From NCBI GenBank assembly GCA_036377055.1, contig DASUZD010000289.1, positions 1-24,950 of the forward strand: DNA of 24,950 bases. The letters run 5' to 3'. The translations under genes and the position numbers were made by a program. Under the pieces are notes generated by a model. It made no database searches and was not told where the DNA came from. It saw only the letters and a program-made list of their open reading frames with translations. This document shows, in pieces, positions 8,166-16,288 of the stretch (position 1 is its first letter; every line of letters starts with the position of its first letter). The stretch is from DASUZD01 sp036377055 (lineage in GTDB: Bacteria > Actinomycetota > Thermoleophilia > Gaiellales > Gaiellaceae).

Positions 8166-9130
8166 GGCGCCGCGACCTCCAGCTTTTCGAGGCGCTCGTG
8201 GAGGCGCGGGCGCTCCCCGACGGTCGCACGGGCGCGGTAGGCGGCGTAGGCGGCGAGCTCCGGTGTCCACCGCTGGCGCACGATGCGCCCCGCCTGCGCG
8301 CGCAGGGCCCGCAGTAGCGCGGCGCGCCTGAGACGGCCGAGCGTGCGCCGGTCGCTGGCGGTGAGGCTCGGGATCGCGAGCAGCCCTTCGATAAGCCAGA
8401 TCGGGTCGAACCAGTCGCGGCGCACGCGTGCGTTCTGCGCCGTGCCCGACTGCTCGTGGTGCCGGTAGACCGAGATCGTGCGGTCGATGAAGCCCAGCCG
8501 GTGCTCGTAGGCGATCCGAGCCCAGAGCTCGACGTCGGCGATCTGGAACAGGCGCTCGTTGAACAGGCCGACGTCTTCGAGCGCGCGCCGGGTCAGGAGC
8601 ACGGCCGACGGCTCGCCGATCCAGTTCTCGTCGAAGCCCGCGTCCACGAGCTGCGAGAAGAGCCGGCGCCCGTCGTTGATGCGCTCCAGGCCGTCGAAGT
8701 GCTCGTGAGGACGCGCGAACTTCTCCGCCCACTCGGGGTCGGACGCGTCCTCCAGCAGCACCTCTCGCGGCGCGAAGACGAGACCGATGCGCGGATCGTC
8801 CAGCGCGAGCGCGACCATCTCCTCCACGCACTCCGGAAGCAGGAGGTCGTCGGCGTGGAGGAACTTGACGAACGCGCCGCGTGACAGCCGGATCGCGCGG
8901 TTGTGGTTCGCGACCGCGCCGATCGTCACCGTCGACGTCTCGATCCGGATGCGCGGATCGCCGAGCGAGCGCGCGATCTCGACCGTCGCGTCGGTCGAGG
9001 CATTGTCCGCGAGGACGAGCTCGAAGTTCGAGTACGTCTGCGCCAGCGCCGACTCGAGCGCGGCGGCGACCCACCGGTCGGCGTTGTAGGCGGGCACGCA
9101 GATCGAGACGAGTGGCGTTTCGTTCGTCAC
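8141..9130 (-). CDS. GT2-family glycosyltransferase
   Basis: The product has 329 residues with a GT-A fold. LVSICVPAYNADRW at 7-20 opens the family, ADNASTDAT at 41-49 is the nucleotide-binding acidic loop, and HADD (D94, D95) is the metal-binding DxD-like site. The acceptor region GLFNERLFQIADVELWARIA has the ED/D-type acid motif of inverting GT2 enzymes. A basic C-terminal tail of about 80 residues follows. The GTG at 9128-9130 is chosen because it gives the canonical start and overlaps the TGA of the upstream oxidoreductase by 4 bp (GTGA, 9127-9130). The longer open stretch to 9613 is a shadow. It probably adds one sugar of the locus glycan; donor and acceptor are unknown. Confidence 0.9.
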   Translation of the reverse strand: MTNETPLVSICVPAYNADRWVAAALESALAQTYSNFELVLADNASTDATVEIARSLGDPRIRIETSTVTIGAVANHNRAIRLSRGAFVKFLHADDLLLPECVEEMVALALDDPRIGLVFAPREVLLEDASDPEWAEKFARPHEHFDGLERINDGRRLFSQLVDAGFDENWIGEPSAVLLTRRALEDVGLFNERLFQIADVELWARIAYEHRLGFIDRTISVYRHHEQSGTAQNARVRRDWFDPIWLIEGLLAIPSLTASDRRTLGRLRRAALLRALRAQAGRIVRQRWTPELAAYAAYRARATVGERPRLHERLEKLEVAAPQGLPAGS

Positions 9131-10776
9131 TGCAACACATCTTGGCGCAGGTGGGCGGAAAGGCGAGCGGCGAGCGCGACGATCGTGAGCGTGGGGTTCA
9201 CGAAACCGGCGGTCGGAAAGACGGAGCCGCCGGTCACGAAGAGGTTCGCGAGCCCGTGGACGCGTCCGTTCGCGTCGACGACGCCGCGCCGCTCCTCGGC
9301 GTGCATGCGCGTCGTCCCGAGGTGATGGTGGACGCTCGGGTGCGCCGTGGAGGCGACGTCGCCGCCGGGCGCGAGCTCGCGTGCGGTCCGGAGCCGCCCG
9401 AGGCCGCGGCGAGCGAGCGCGTCGCGGAGCAGCTCCTCGGTCCGGTTCGCGCTGTCGAGCTCCCGCGCGCCGATGAACCAGTGGAGGCGCGCGACGGGGA
9501 GGCCGAACCGGTCCCGCTCCGTTCCCAGGCTTACTCGGCGCTCGGGGTCCGGCGCCTGCTCGAAGATGTGGTAGAGGTCGAACGCGCGAGCCTGGCGGCG
9601 CAGGGTCGACCACCCGGCGATCGCGCCGATGCCGTGCGTGTCGAGGAGGCGCGAACGTGGCCAGACGCGAAGCGTCGGCGCGAGCGCCGGAACGCCGCGA
9701 GCGAGCCGTCGGTGGACCCCGTACGCGATCGAGCCTGCGCCGGCGGCTGCTTCGGCCGCCGTTCGCAGCGGCCGGTCCGGAAGCCGCCGCGCTCGCATTC
9801 CCTCGGCAAGCGCTTGCGCCGCGACGGCTGCGCGCGCGGCGCGGTCTCGCGCGGGCACGGCGATGAAGCCGCTGTTCAGCAGGCCCTCTGCCCGGAGCGT
9901 CTCCTCGGGCAGCGCGAGATGCCCGAGGACCGGTTCGTCCGCGACGAGCCGGACGTCGTAGAACCCGAGCGCCGTCTCCGCTCGCGGATCGAGCTCGAGG
10001 CGGCAGCGGACGGTGGGGTGGTCCATGAAGCAGCGCCCGACGAGGTCGTGGTCGTTGCCAATGCCGGAGAGCAGGAGCAGGCGCGGGTTCTCGATCCCAC
10101 CGGCGGCCAGCACGTACGCGCGCGCCCGAACGCGGAGGCCGCGGCCCGGCTCGGAGGCGACCTCGACGTCGCGAACCTCGCGCCCGTCGTCGGAGGTGCG
10201 GATGCGGGTGGCGACGGCGCCGGTGAGGATGCGAGCGGCTTCGCTCCTCGCGAGCCGGTCGGTCTGTGTCCGAATGAAGGCGTCCGCGCGACCGAAGCGG
10301 AAGACCCCGGTGGCGATTCCGTCGCCGACGACCGGGACGGCGTCGGGAGGCGCCGCGGCGGCTGCCGGGTCGTACTCGAAGAGGCCGGCCTCGCAGAGCT
10401 CGTGCGCTCGCGTGTAGAACGGATCGAGCGCCTCACGACCGAAGGGCCACCCGCTCCGCGGCATCCCGTCCCGCTCTTCGAAGTCGATCGGCGCGAGGGG
10501 TGCGTACCGAGCGCCGAGGCTGCCCCGCGCGACCTCGGAGGTCCAGAGCGGGACGGAGCCTCCCACGCCGCCGAGGTGCGTTTCGGCGAGAGGCGGGTAC
10601 GGCTCGCCCTCGACCTCGCCGCTTGGCGCCTCGTCCGGCCCTGCCAGCACGAGCACGCTCGCACCCGAGGGCTCGAGCTCGGAGGCGACGACGAGCCCGG
10701 CGGGACCGGCGCCGACGACGCAGACGTCCGCTTCCAGCGACGCGTCGCCGGCAAGGTCGCGCGCGGCGATCAACAT
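9127..10776 (-). CDS. GMC-type FAD-dependent oxidoreductase
   Basis: The product has 549 residues, a usual GMC length. The dinucleotide-binding motif GAGPAG is at 22-27. The C-terminal domain has HHHLGTTRM near 483-491, VVDANGRVHGLANLFV, and FVNPTLTIVALAARL with Asn527. Together these give the His/Asn pair that GMC enzymes use to take a proton and hydride from an alcohol. An oddity: the acidic residue that usually follows the second strand (VLVLEAG in the family) is missing here (VLVLAGPDE, about 41-49), so FAD ribose contact may differ. It lies 22 bp after the proline-rich gene and is coupled to the GT2 gene. The context suggests oxidation of a sugar hydroxyl, for instance of a nucleotide- or lipid-linked sugar, but the substrate is unknown. 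Confidence 0.88.
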   Translation of the reverse strand: MLIAARDLAGDASLEADVCVVGAGPAGLVVASELEPSGASVLVLAGPDEAPSGEVEGEPYPPLAETHLGGVGGSVPLWTSEVARGSLGARYAPLAPIDFEERDGMPRSGWPFGREALDPFYTRAHELCEAGLFEYDPAAAAAPPDAVPVVGDGIATGVFRFGRADAFIRTQTDRLARSEAARILTGAVATRIRTSDDGREVRDVEVASEPGRGLRVRARAYVLAAGGIENPRLLLLSGIGNDHDLVGRCFMDHPTVRCRLELDPRAETALGFYDVRLVADEPVLGHLALPEETLRAEGLLNSGFIAVPARDRAARAAVAAQALAEGMRARRLPDRPLRTAAEAAAGAGSIAYGVHRRLARGVPALAPTLRVWPRSRLLDTHGIGAIAGWSTLRRQARAFDLYHIFEQAPDPERRVSLGTERDRFGLPVARLHWFIGARELDSANRTEELLRDALARRGLGRLRTARELAPGGDVASTAHPSVHHHLGTTRMHAEERRGVVDANGRVHGLANLFVTGGSVFPTAGFVNPTLTIVALAARLSAHLRQDVLQ

Positions 10777-10798
10777 CGCGCTCGAGTGGCCTCGCGAA

Positions 10799-11542
10799 TC
10801 AGGTGGCGAGCAGGTAGAGCGCGCTGACGAGGACGACGATCGCGCCGCCGACGAGCGCGAGATCGAGGCGGTGCACGGCGACGACCTCGTGCACGAATGC
10901 GGGTCGGAGTGCCGGCCCAGGCAGCGCCGAAGCGATCACGAGCAGCGTTCCGAGCGCCGTTGCGATCAGGAAGAAGAGCCGCGCGCGCGACGAGCCGTCA
11001 GTCGTCGGCGGCGCAATCGCGGCCACGTGTGTCGCGTGCATCGCGACCGGCGTCCCGAAGTAGACGAGGTCGGCGCGCGCGGGGCCGCCCGACCCGCGGC
11101 TGACGGGAATCGGTAGCGCGATGTGCGGCTTCGCCGCGTGGCGGCGCTTCGGCTTCGAGTGCGCGATGAGCGGCCGCGTCGGAGCCGGAGGCGGCGGCGG
11201 GGCGACGTACGCGGGCGGCGGCGGAGCGACGTACGCGGGCGGCGGCGGCGCGACGTACGCGGGCGGCGGCGGTGGAGACGGCGCAGGCGGGGGAGCCGGC
11301 GGCGGAGGTGGCGGCGAGACGTGCTTCGGCGGCGGTGGCGGCTTGGGAGCCGGATCCGGCGAGGGAACGGTCGGAGTCCCGCCAGTCGTGGTCAGGGCGA
11401 AGGAGAGGCCGTCCACGGCGAACGCGCCCGCGGCCGCGAACCCGCCGAGGGTGAGCGAGACCATGCCCGCGAGCACGACGAGCGATCGCCTCGCGCGATG
11501 GTGTCCCGGCCGCGCCGAAGGCCGTCCACTTCGTTCCTGCAT
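10799..11542 (-). CDS. proline-rich membrane protein with PPPPAYVA repeats
   Basis: The product has 247 residues and no family I recognise. A basic N-terminus (HHRARRS) precedes a membrane segment at about 20-42. Residues 55-125 are mostly proline, with three tandem PPPPAYVA octapeptides. A basic stretch (SKPKRRHAAKPH) follows, and two C-terminal hydrophobic helices (FFLIATALGTLLVIASAL, LALVGGAIVVLVSALYLLAT). The layout suggests a proline-rich spacer held between membrane anchors, perhaps crossing the peptidoglycan. The ATG at 11540-11542 is chosen because GGGAGGG lies just upstream on this strand (11546-11552). An in-frame ATG at 11554 is the alternative. The gene heads the oxidoreductase/GT2 pair and is divergent from the HYR gene. 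Confidence 0.72.
   Translation of the reverse strand: MQERSGRPSARPGHHRARRSLVVLAGMVSLTLGGFAAAGAFAVDGLSFALTTTGGTPTVPSPDPAPKPPPPPKHVSPPPPPPAPPPAPSPPPPPAYVAPPPPAYVAPPPPAYVAPPPPPAPTRPLIAHSKPKRRHAAKPHIALPIPVSRGSGGPARADLVYFGTPVAMHATHVAAIAPPTTDGSSRARLFFLIATALGTLLVIASALPGPALRPAFVHEVVAVHRLDLALVGGAIVVLVSALYLLAT
11202..11273 (-). repeat. three tandem 24-bp units encoding PPPPAYVA
   Basis: Units start at 11202, 11226 and 11250 on the plus strand and differ only at their last base. The period is a multiple of three and the units lie inside the proline-rich gene, so copy number can change by slippage without a frameshift. Confidence 0.95.
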
Positions 11543-11660
11543 ACGCCCTCCCATGCGGCCCCGTCCGAGCCACGATAGCACCCCAAAAACGCGCGGAGAA
11601 CAGCCTGGCGATTTCTGGCGTACCATTTAGATCCGCACGATCGGGGAGCCAGGGGGGAGT
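11543..11660. promoter_or_regulatory. divergent intergenic region between proline-rich and HYR genes
   Basis: These 118 bp must hold the control signals of both divergent genes. A relatively A/T-rich patch lies at 11611-11632. Two CTGGCG hexamers at 11605-11610 and 11615-11620 are spaced exactly one helical turn apart, a possible operator. A purine-rich AGGGGGGAG sits directly before the HYR gene GTG. I could not identify a convincing -35/-10 pair. Confidence 0.4.
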
Positions 11661-13883
11661 GTGATCGACAACTCGAAGACTCGGAGGACGCGCGCGCTTC
11701 GCCGGCTGGCCGTGCTCGGCGCCGTTCTCGTCGTCTTCTTCGCCGCTTCTTCTGCACGACCCGCCCCGCCGCCGCTTCGCGTCAGCGACGCGACCGCCGA
11801 GGCGACCGACTCGACCGGCGCCGACGCGACCTACAACGTGAAGGCGTTCGACCCGGCGACGGACACTCCTCTCGCGGCGACCTGCGACAACCCGCCCGGC
11901 ACCTCGGGGACCGGCAACTTCGACGTGCCCGGCCACTTCCCGATCGGCGTGACGACCGTCACCTGCCAGACGACGACGCTCGATTCCACGACGGTGACGA
12001 AGTCGGCGACGATCACGATCCAGGACACGACGCCGCCGACCGTGAGCGCCCCCGCCAACATCTCGGTCTCGACGTCCACCCCGGGCGGCGTGGTCGTGAC
12101 CTATCCGGACGCGTCGGCCACCGACACGGTCGACGGCTCCCTGCCGGCGCCCTGCAACCCGCCGTCCGGAAGCACCTTCCCCGCCGGCACGACGACCGTC
12201 ACCTGCACAGCGACGGACAGCCACGGGAACACCGGCTCCGCGTCGTTCACGGTCACCGTCACGGTTACGGACACGACGCCGCCCGTGCTGACGCTCCCGT
12301 CGGACATCACGACCACGACCGAGAGCGCCGGCGGCGCCGTCGTGACCTACAGCGCGAGCGCGACCGACAACATCGACGGGTCGATCACGCCGAGCTGCAA
12401 CCCGCCGTCCGGGAGCACGTTCCCGGTCGGGACGACGACGGTCACGTGCACCGCCACTGACTCGCACTCGAACTCGTCGAGCGGCAGCTTCTCCGTGACC
12501 GTGAACCTCGTGGACACGACGGCGCCGGTCCTGACCGTTCCCTCCGACATGACCGTCACGACCGGGAATCCGGGCGGCGCCGTCGTGACCTACTCCGCGA
12601 GCGCGACGGACAACGTCGACGGGTCGATCACGCCGTCGTGCAGCCCCGCGTCGGGAGCGACGTTCCCGGTCGGCGCCACGACCGTCACGTGCACCGCAAC
12701 CGACGCGCACTCGAACACGGCGTCGAAGTCGTTCACCGTCACGGTCGTCGTCGTCGACAACCAGGCGCCGGTGCTGAGCGGCGTCCCGGCCAGCTTCGGC
12801 CGGGAGGCGAACGGCCCGGACGGCTCGAGGGTCTCCTACACCGTCCCGACGGCGGTCGACAACATCGACGGGCCGCTGCCCGTTACATGCTCGCCCGGTT
12901 CGGGAGCGCTCTTCCCGCTCGGAACGACGAAGGTCACCTGTTCGGCGACCGACTCGCACGGCAACACCGCTTCCGCGAGCTTCAACGTCTCCGTCGTCGA
13001 CACGACGCCGCCGCGGCTCCTCGTTCCGCCCGACAGCTTCGTCAATGCGACGAGCGCCGCGGGGATCCCCGTCACCGACCCCGCAGTTCAGGCGTTCCTC
13101 GCGGTCGCGACCGCGAACGACATCGTCGACCCCTCGCCGAAGATCACGAACGACGCGCCCGCGGTGCTGCCCGTCGGGACGACGACGATCACGTTCACGG
13201 CGACGGACGCGAGCGGAAACAAGACCACGGCGACCGCGGCGCTGACGGTGAAGCCGCCACCGCCGCCGGGAACGCCACAGCCTCCGCCGCCGGTCGTCGA
13301 CCGGACGCCGCCGGACGACGTCACCGCGCTCAAGGCGAGCGTCGGGAACCGGCTAGTCAAGCTCACGTGGAAGCTGCCGAGCGCGAAGGACTTCGACCAT
13401 GTCGAGATCGCCCGCTCGTCCGCGGCGCCGGGCTCGCCCCAGACCGTCGTCTACAAGGGGAAGGGCAAGACCTTCTCAGACCGCAAGGTCCAGAACGGCG
13501 TCGAGTATCGCTACGTCCTGACGAGCTTCGACCAGACCGGCAACAACTCGGCGGGTGTCGCCGTCACGGCGACGCCGAAGCGCGCGCTGCTCGTCTCCCC
13601 GCAGGATGCGGCCAAGGTGAAGGGGCCGCCGACGCTCGCGTGGGTCGCGACGGCCACGGCCCGCTACTACAACGTCCAGGTGTTCCGCGGGAGCCAGAAG
13701 ATCCTGAGCGCCTGGCCGGCGAAGAACGCGCTCCAGCTTCACAAGGCGTGGAAGTTCCAAGGACGGCAGTACCGGCTTACGCGAGGCCTCTACCGCTGGT
13801 ATGTCTGGCCCGGCATCGGCCGCAAGTCGGAGGCCAAGTACGGGCCGATGCTCGGAACGAGCACGTTCCAGTTCGTCGGCTGA
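11661..13883 (+). CDS. secreted HYR-repeat / FnIII surface protein
   Basis: The product has 740 residues. The N-terminus has a twin-arginine-free Sec signal (KTRRTRALRRLAVLGAVLV, cleavage near 33). Residues 42-121 look like a degenerate first repeat. Five HYR (hyalin repeat) units begin at about residues 122, 204, 285, 366 and 447, each opening D-T-T-x-P-V and carrying the FPxGTTTVTCTATDSHGN signature; the last one is diverged. A proline hinge (about 531-546) leads to a fibronectin type III domain (546-640). A C-terminal domain follows (LLVSPQDAAKVKGPPTLAWV, then WYVWPGIGR), which seems to end without a membrane anchor or LPXTG. HYR domains are Ig-like and linked to adhesion in bacteria. The start is GTG 11661 with a G-rich ribosome-binding site. 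It converges on the next gene with a 10-bp gap. Confidence 0.88.
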   Translation: MIDNSKTRRTRALRRLAVLGAVLVVFFAASSARPAPPPLRVSDATAEATDSTGADATYNVKAFDPATDTPLAATCDNPPGTSGTGNFDVPGHFPIGVTTVTCQTTTLDSTTVTKSATITIQDTTPPTVSAPANISVSTSTPGGVVVTYPDASATDTVDGSLPAPCNPPSGSTFPAGTTTVTCTATDSHGNTGSASFTVTVTVTDTTPPVLTLPSDITTTTESAGGAVVTYSASATDNIDGSITPSCNPPSGSTFPVGTTTVTCTATDSHSNSSSGSFSVTVNLVDTTAPVLTVPSDMTVTTGNPGGAVVTYSASATDNVDGSITPSCSPASGATFPVGATTVTCTATDAHSNTASKSFTVTVVVVDNQAPVLSGVPASFGREANGPDGSRVSYTVPTAVDNIDGPLPVTCSPGSGALFPLGTTKVTCSATDSHGNTASASFNVSVVDTTPPRLLVPPDSFVNATSAAGIPVTDPAVQAFLAVATANDIVDPSPKITNDAPAVLPVGTTTITFTATDASGNKTTATAALTVKPPPPPGTPQPPPPVVDRTPPDDVTALKASVGNRLVKLTWKLPSAKDFDHVEIARSSAAPGSPQTVVYKGKGKTFSDRKVQNGVEYRYVLTSFDQTGNNSAGVAVTATPKRALLVSPQDAAKVKGPPTLAWVATATARYYNVQVFRGSQKILSAWPAKNALQLHKAWKFQGRQYRLTRGLYRWYVWPGIGRKSEAKYGPMLGTSTFQFVG
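12024..13245 (+). repeat. tandem HYR-coding units, about 243-246 bp each
   Basis: The D-T-T/D-N-Q openings fall at 12024, 12270, 12513, 12756 and 12999, a period of 81-82 codons. The first three units share long near-identical stretches (for example around the TTTVTCTATDSH and GGAVVTYSASATDN positions), which suggests fairly recent duplication or gene conversion. The fourth and fifth are more diverged. Confidence 0.88.
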
Positions 13884-13893
13884 CGCCGAAGAG

Positions 13894-14484
13894 CTAGGTA
13901 GTCGAGGCGCTGACGTCGACCGCGCCCGCGAGCGTCCCGTGGTCGTTCGGCGACGGGGACGGGGAGGCGAAGTTGACGTCGGTCGTGTAGTCGAGCGTGA
14001 GGGTGCCGGCGGCCCGCGCGTAGCGGTGCGTGCCGCTCGTGATCGTCAGCAGGAGATGGAAGTCGTAGTCGCTCGTGTGCGGGCTCTCGAAGGCGGCGCC
14101 GGTGCTTCCGTCGGCGATCGTGGCGACGAAGCTACCTCCCGGGCCGGTGAAGGTCAGCGTCCCGCCGACCGCAAACGGCGGCCCGCCCTCGAACGAGATC
14201 GGGCACGCACCGGCGGACGTCCGAGAGATCTGGCCGGAGTACGTCCCGCGTCCGATGAAGCTCGCGTCGAAGCTTCCGCTGACGGTGAGGCTCGAGATGG
14301 GCTCAGTGCCGCAGTTCTGCACGCCCGGCGACCACTGCGAGGCGCCCTGAAGCGTTCCCTTGACGGCTGGGCCGCCAGCCTGTTTGGCCTCGGTCATCGG
14401 CGTCGCTGCGACGGTCGCCGTGGCGACAAGGGCAGCGAGCGCAACCGCTGCCAGGACGACCAGTCTCTCCCACCCTCCCCGCAT
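13894..14484 (-). CDS. secreted protein of unknown function
   Basis: The product has 196 residues and no family I recognise. It starts with a clear Sec signal (MRGGWERLVVLAAVALAALV, cleavage after about ATVAA near 27). The mature part is rich in Gly, Ser and Thr with alternating hydrophobics (LTVSGSFDASFIGRGTYSGQ, GGTLTFTGPGGSFVATIADG), which suggests a beta-sandwich or barrel. Two Cys residues (NCGTEP and ACPISF) could form a disulphide. The start is ATG at 14482-14484. It is convergent with the HYR gene, which is also secreted. The composition and single domain look like an extracellular protein; no enzyme motif is seen. Confidence 0.72.
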   Translation of the reverse strand: MRGGWERLVVLAAVALAALVATATVAATPMTEAKQAGGPAVKGTLQGASQWSPGVQNCGTEPISSLTVSGSFDASFIGRGTYSGQISRTSAGACPISFEGGPPFAVGGTLTFTGPGGSFVATIADGSTGAAFESPHTSDYDFHLLLTITSGTHRYARAAGTLTLDYTTDVNFASPSPSPNDHGTLAGAVDVSASTT

Positions 14485-14549
14485 CGTTCGTTAAACAGTC
14501 TTGACGCTTCACCGGACGGTGTCAATCGCGAGTGGGCAACTCGCTGTCC

Positions 14550-14727
14550 GAGCCGCCCGCAGGAGGGCTTGGCGGAACGTCCTTCGTCGCACGTGGTGCG
14601 ATGCTCGTTCCGAGGCAAGGACGCAGGGAGTGCCCGTATCAGTCCGATACGGGCGCGACTGAGGACGCGGCCTCGGGGCGAGCAGCGTGCCGCGGGCGGC
14701 TCAACGGATGTTCCGCCAAGCCCTCCT
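14550..14727. repeat. 178-bp non-coding block of nested and interleaved inverted repeats
   Basis: This lies in the largest gene-free gap (14485-14727). A 22-nt arm at 14561-14582 is complementary to 14706-14727 with a single G-T mismatch. A second pair, 14550-14560 with 14692-14702, is a perfect 11-nt match. It interleaves with the first, so both cannot form one simple hairpin. Inside are a 9-bp stem with a 5-nt loop (14632-14640 with 14646-14654) and a 6-bp stem with a GTG loop (14587-14592 with 14596-14601). The right arm touches the TAG of the protease gene. It could be a small mobile-element remnant with terminal inverted repeats or a 3' structured RNA. The rest of the gap (14485-14549) shows nothing I can name. 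Confidence 0.75.
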
Positions 14728-15531
14728 CTAGCAGTCCCGCAGCTTCTGGCAGAGCAGGTCGATCCGGACGGCGAAGTTCAGGTTCTCGCCGCCGCCGGCG
14801 ACGAGGACGCCGACGACGTGGCCGTTCTTGTCGATCGCAGGGCCGCCCGAGTTGCCGGGGTTCGCGGCCGCGTCGGTCTGGATGTACCTCTTGATCACGC
14901 GGCTGACGATGCCCGTCGTGACCGTGCCCTCGAGCCCGTACGGGCTGCCGATCAGCAGGAGCTGGTCGCCTGGCCGCGGCGTGTTCGCGTCGGCGCGCTG
15001 CCACAGCGTCCGCACGCCGGCGGGGTGCGCGTTGACGCGGATTACCGCGAGGTCGTTCTTCGCGTCCTCGCCGGCGATCTCGCCCTGCCAGGTGCCGCCC
15101 TTGCGTTTGACGGTGACGTAGTTGTTGTAGTTCGGGCCGCCCGCGACGACGTGGTTCGCGGTGACGAAATAGGTGCTGTCGTCCTCCGCCCACGCCGCGA
15201 AGCCGGCCCCGAGGCGCCCGTCTGCGGTCTCGATCGTGAAGACGCTCTTGAGCGCGTGGGCCGCGAGCGGCGCGATCCCGGCGTCCTTCCGCTTGAGCTG
15301 CTTCTGCGTTCGCTTGACGCTTCCGGCGAGGCTCGCGTTTCGCGTCCGGAGGGCTCGCACCTGCGACGTGAGCTTGTGGCTCAGAGCCACATACTCCGCG
15401 TGCTGGCTCCGCGCCTGCCGGTAGGAGAGGAACGACATCGCGAACGCGGCCACGAGCAGCAAGGCGCCGACGAGCGCGAGGATCGGGAGGCCGCGGGTGG
15501 GTCCGCGCGAGGAGTATTCGTCGTAGCTCAT
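14728..15531 (-). CDS. membrane-anchored trypsin-like serine protease (S1C/HtrA-like, no PDZ)
   Basis: The product has 267 residues. A membrane segment at about 15-36 (LPILALVGALLLVAAFAMSF) is followed by a charged helical, probably coiled-coil, stretch at 38-85. The protease domain follows with a full triad: His127 in TANHVV, Asp160 in NDLAVI and Ser228 in GNSGGP. The protein ends at the protease domain and lacks the PDZ domain of classical HtrA/DegP enzymes. The topology puts the catalytic part outside the cytoplasm. It may act in envelope protein quality control or signalling, but the substrate is unknown. The ATG at 15529-15531 gives a well-formed N-terminus. The gene stands alone between the repeat block and a 70-bp gap before the DUF2382 genes. 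Confidence 0.9.
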   Translation of the reverse strand: MSYDEYSSRGPTRGLPILALVGALLLVAAFAMSFLSYRQARSQHAEYVALSHKLTSQVRALRTRNASLAGSVKRTQKQLKRKDAGIAPLAAHALKSVFTIETADGRLGAGFAAWAEDDSTYFVTANHVVAGGPNYNNYVTVKRKGGTWQGEIAGEDAKNDLAVIRVNAHPAGVRTLWQRADANTPRPGDQLLLIGSPYGLEGTVTTGIVSRVIKRYIQTDAAANPGNSGGPAIDKNGHVVGVLVAGGGENLNFAVRIDLLCQKLRDC

Positions 15532-15601
15532 ACGCGCACTCGCGAAAAGTCATCGACTGCGCGAGACCCCCTCGCATGCCGCTTTCGGGGGATACGTGCC
15601 T

Positions 15602-16288
15602 CTACTCGATGTCGCCGTGGAGCTCGACGCCGGGATCCACCTCGATCTGGACGCGCTCCCGGCGGAGCTCCTCGGTGAGCGTCTGCTGCTCGACGCGCTT
15701 CTCCTTGCGCACGATCACGCGCTCCCGCACGACGAGCCGCTTCGTCACGACGAGCTCCTCCTCGAAGACCGGGATCGAGATCGAGCCGTCGGGCAGCGTC
15801 TCGACGAGGCCGGAGTCCTCGCCCTCGACCGGCACCCGTTCGAGGCCTGCATGCTCGACCTCCCGGACGACCTCCTCCTCGACGGCGCCGCTCTCGAGCC
15901 GCTTCCGGACCCGGACTGCGCCGATCGGATCCCGCTCCTTCTCGACGCGAAGCTCCTCCTCGTAGCGCACGAGCTCCGGCGGAAGCCCGTAGTGGGAGCG
16001 GAGCGCGTTCTCGGCCTTTGCGTCGATCGACTCCGCATCGACCGGCTCGGTCGCCTCGATCGTCCGCCGGTCGTGCGCGAGCCGAATCGCGCCGTCCGCG
16101 AGCTCCGCGCCCTCGACCGGCGCGAGGACTCGGCGCGGCGGCTCCGCCGCCGTCCGAACTCCAACCCAGGCGGGCTCGCCGGTCGCGTCGTCGTAGTAGA
16201 TCGTCTCGAACCTCCCGACGCGCTCGCCGCCCGAGTCGACGACCCGAGCTCGCCGGCGCCGCGCCTCCTCCAGCCGCTCCGGCCTCAC
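15602..16288 (-). CDS. PRC-barrel / DUF2382 protein (second of tandem pair)
   Basis: The product has 228 residues. An N-terminal PRC-barrel-like part (RVGRFETIYYDDATGEPAWV, about 20-40) is followed by a highly charged DUF2382-type region, with RYEEELRVEKERDPIGAVRV and ELVVTKRLVVRERVIVRKEK. These repeat the pattern of alternating V/E/R strands seen in the YsnF/AvaK family. That family is linked to stress in bacteria, but its biochemical role is not known. The start is GTG 16286-16288, overlapping the upstream TGA by 4 bp (16285-16288), which indicates coupling. The longer in-frame open stretch to 16864 is a shadow of the partner gene. It is a clear paralogue of that partner. Confidence 0.85.
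   Translation of the reverse strand: MRPERLEEARRRRARVVDSGGERVGRFETIYYDDATGEPAWVGVRTAAEPPRRVLAPVEGAELADGAIRLAHDRRTIEATEPVDAESIDAKAENALRSHYGLPPELVRYEEELRVEKERDPIGAVRVRKRLESGAVEEEVVREVEHAGLERVPVEGEDSGLVETLPDGSISIPVFEEELVVTKRLVVRERVIVRKEKRVEQQTLTEELRRERVQIEVDPGVELHGDIE

Noticed and set aside
11202..11273. Tandem 24-bp units as a possible CRISPR or VNTR regulatory array
   Set aside because: Units are contiguous with no spacers, in phase with the reading frame, and encode a simple Pro-rich octapeptide.
10998..12959. A 653-codon minus-strand frame opposite the HYR gene
   Set aside because: Repetitive Arg/Gly/Asp composition mirrors the HYR repeats in another frame. No signal or domain, and the plus-strand HYR protein explains the DNA.
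13884..13893. A terminator between the convergent HYR and secreted-protein genes
   Set aside because: Only 10 bp are available and no stem with a T-run can be drawn.
13801..15678. A 625-codon plus-strand frame across the unknown secreted protein and protease genes
   Set aside because: It runs through two well-supported minus-strand genes and the repeat block with no recognisable domain.
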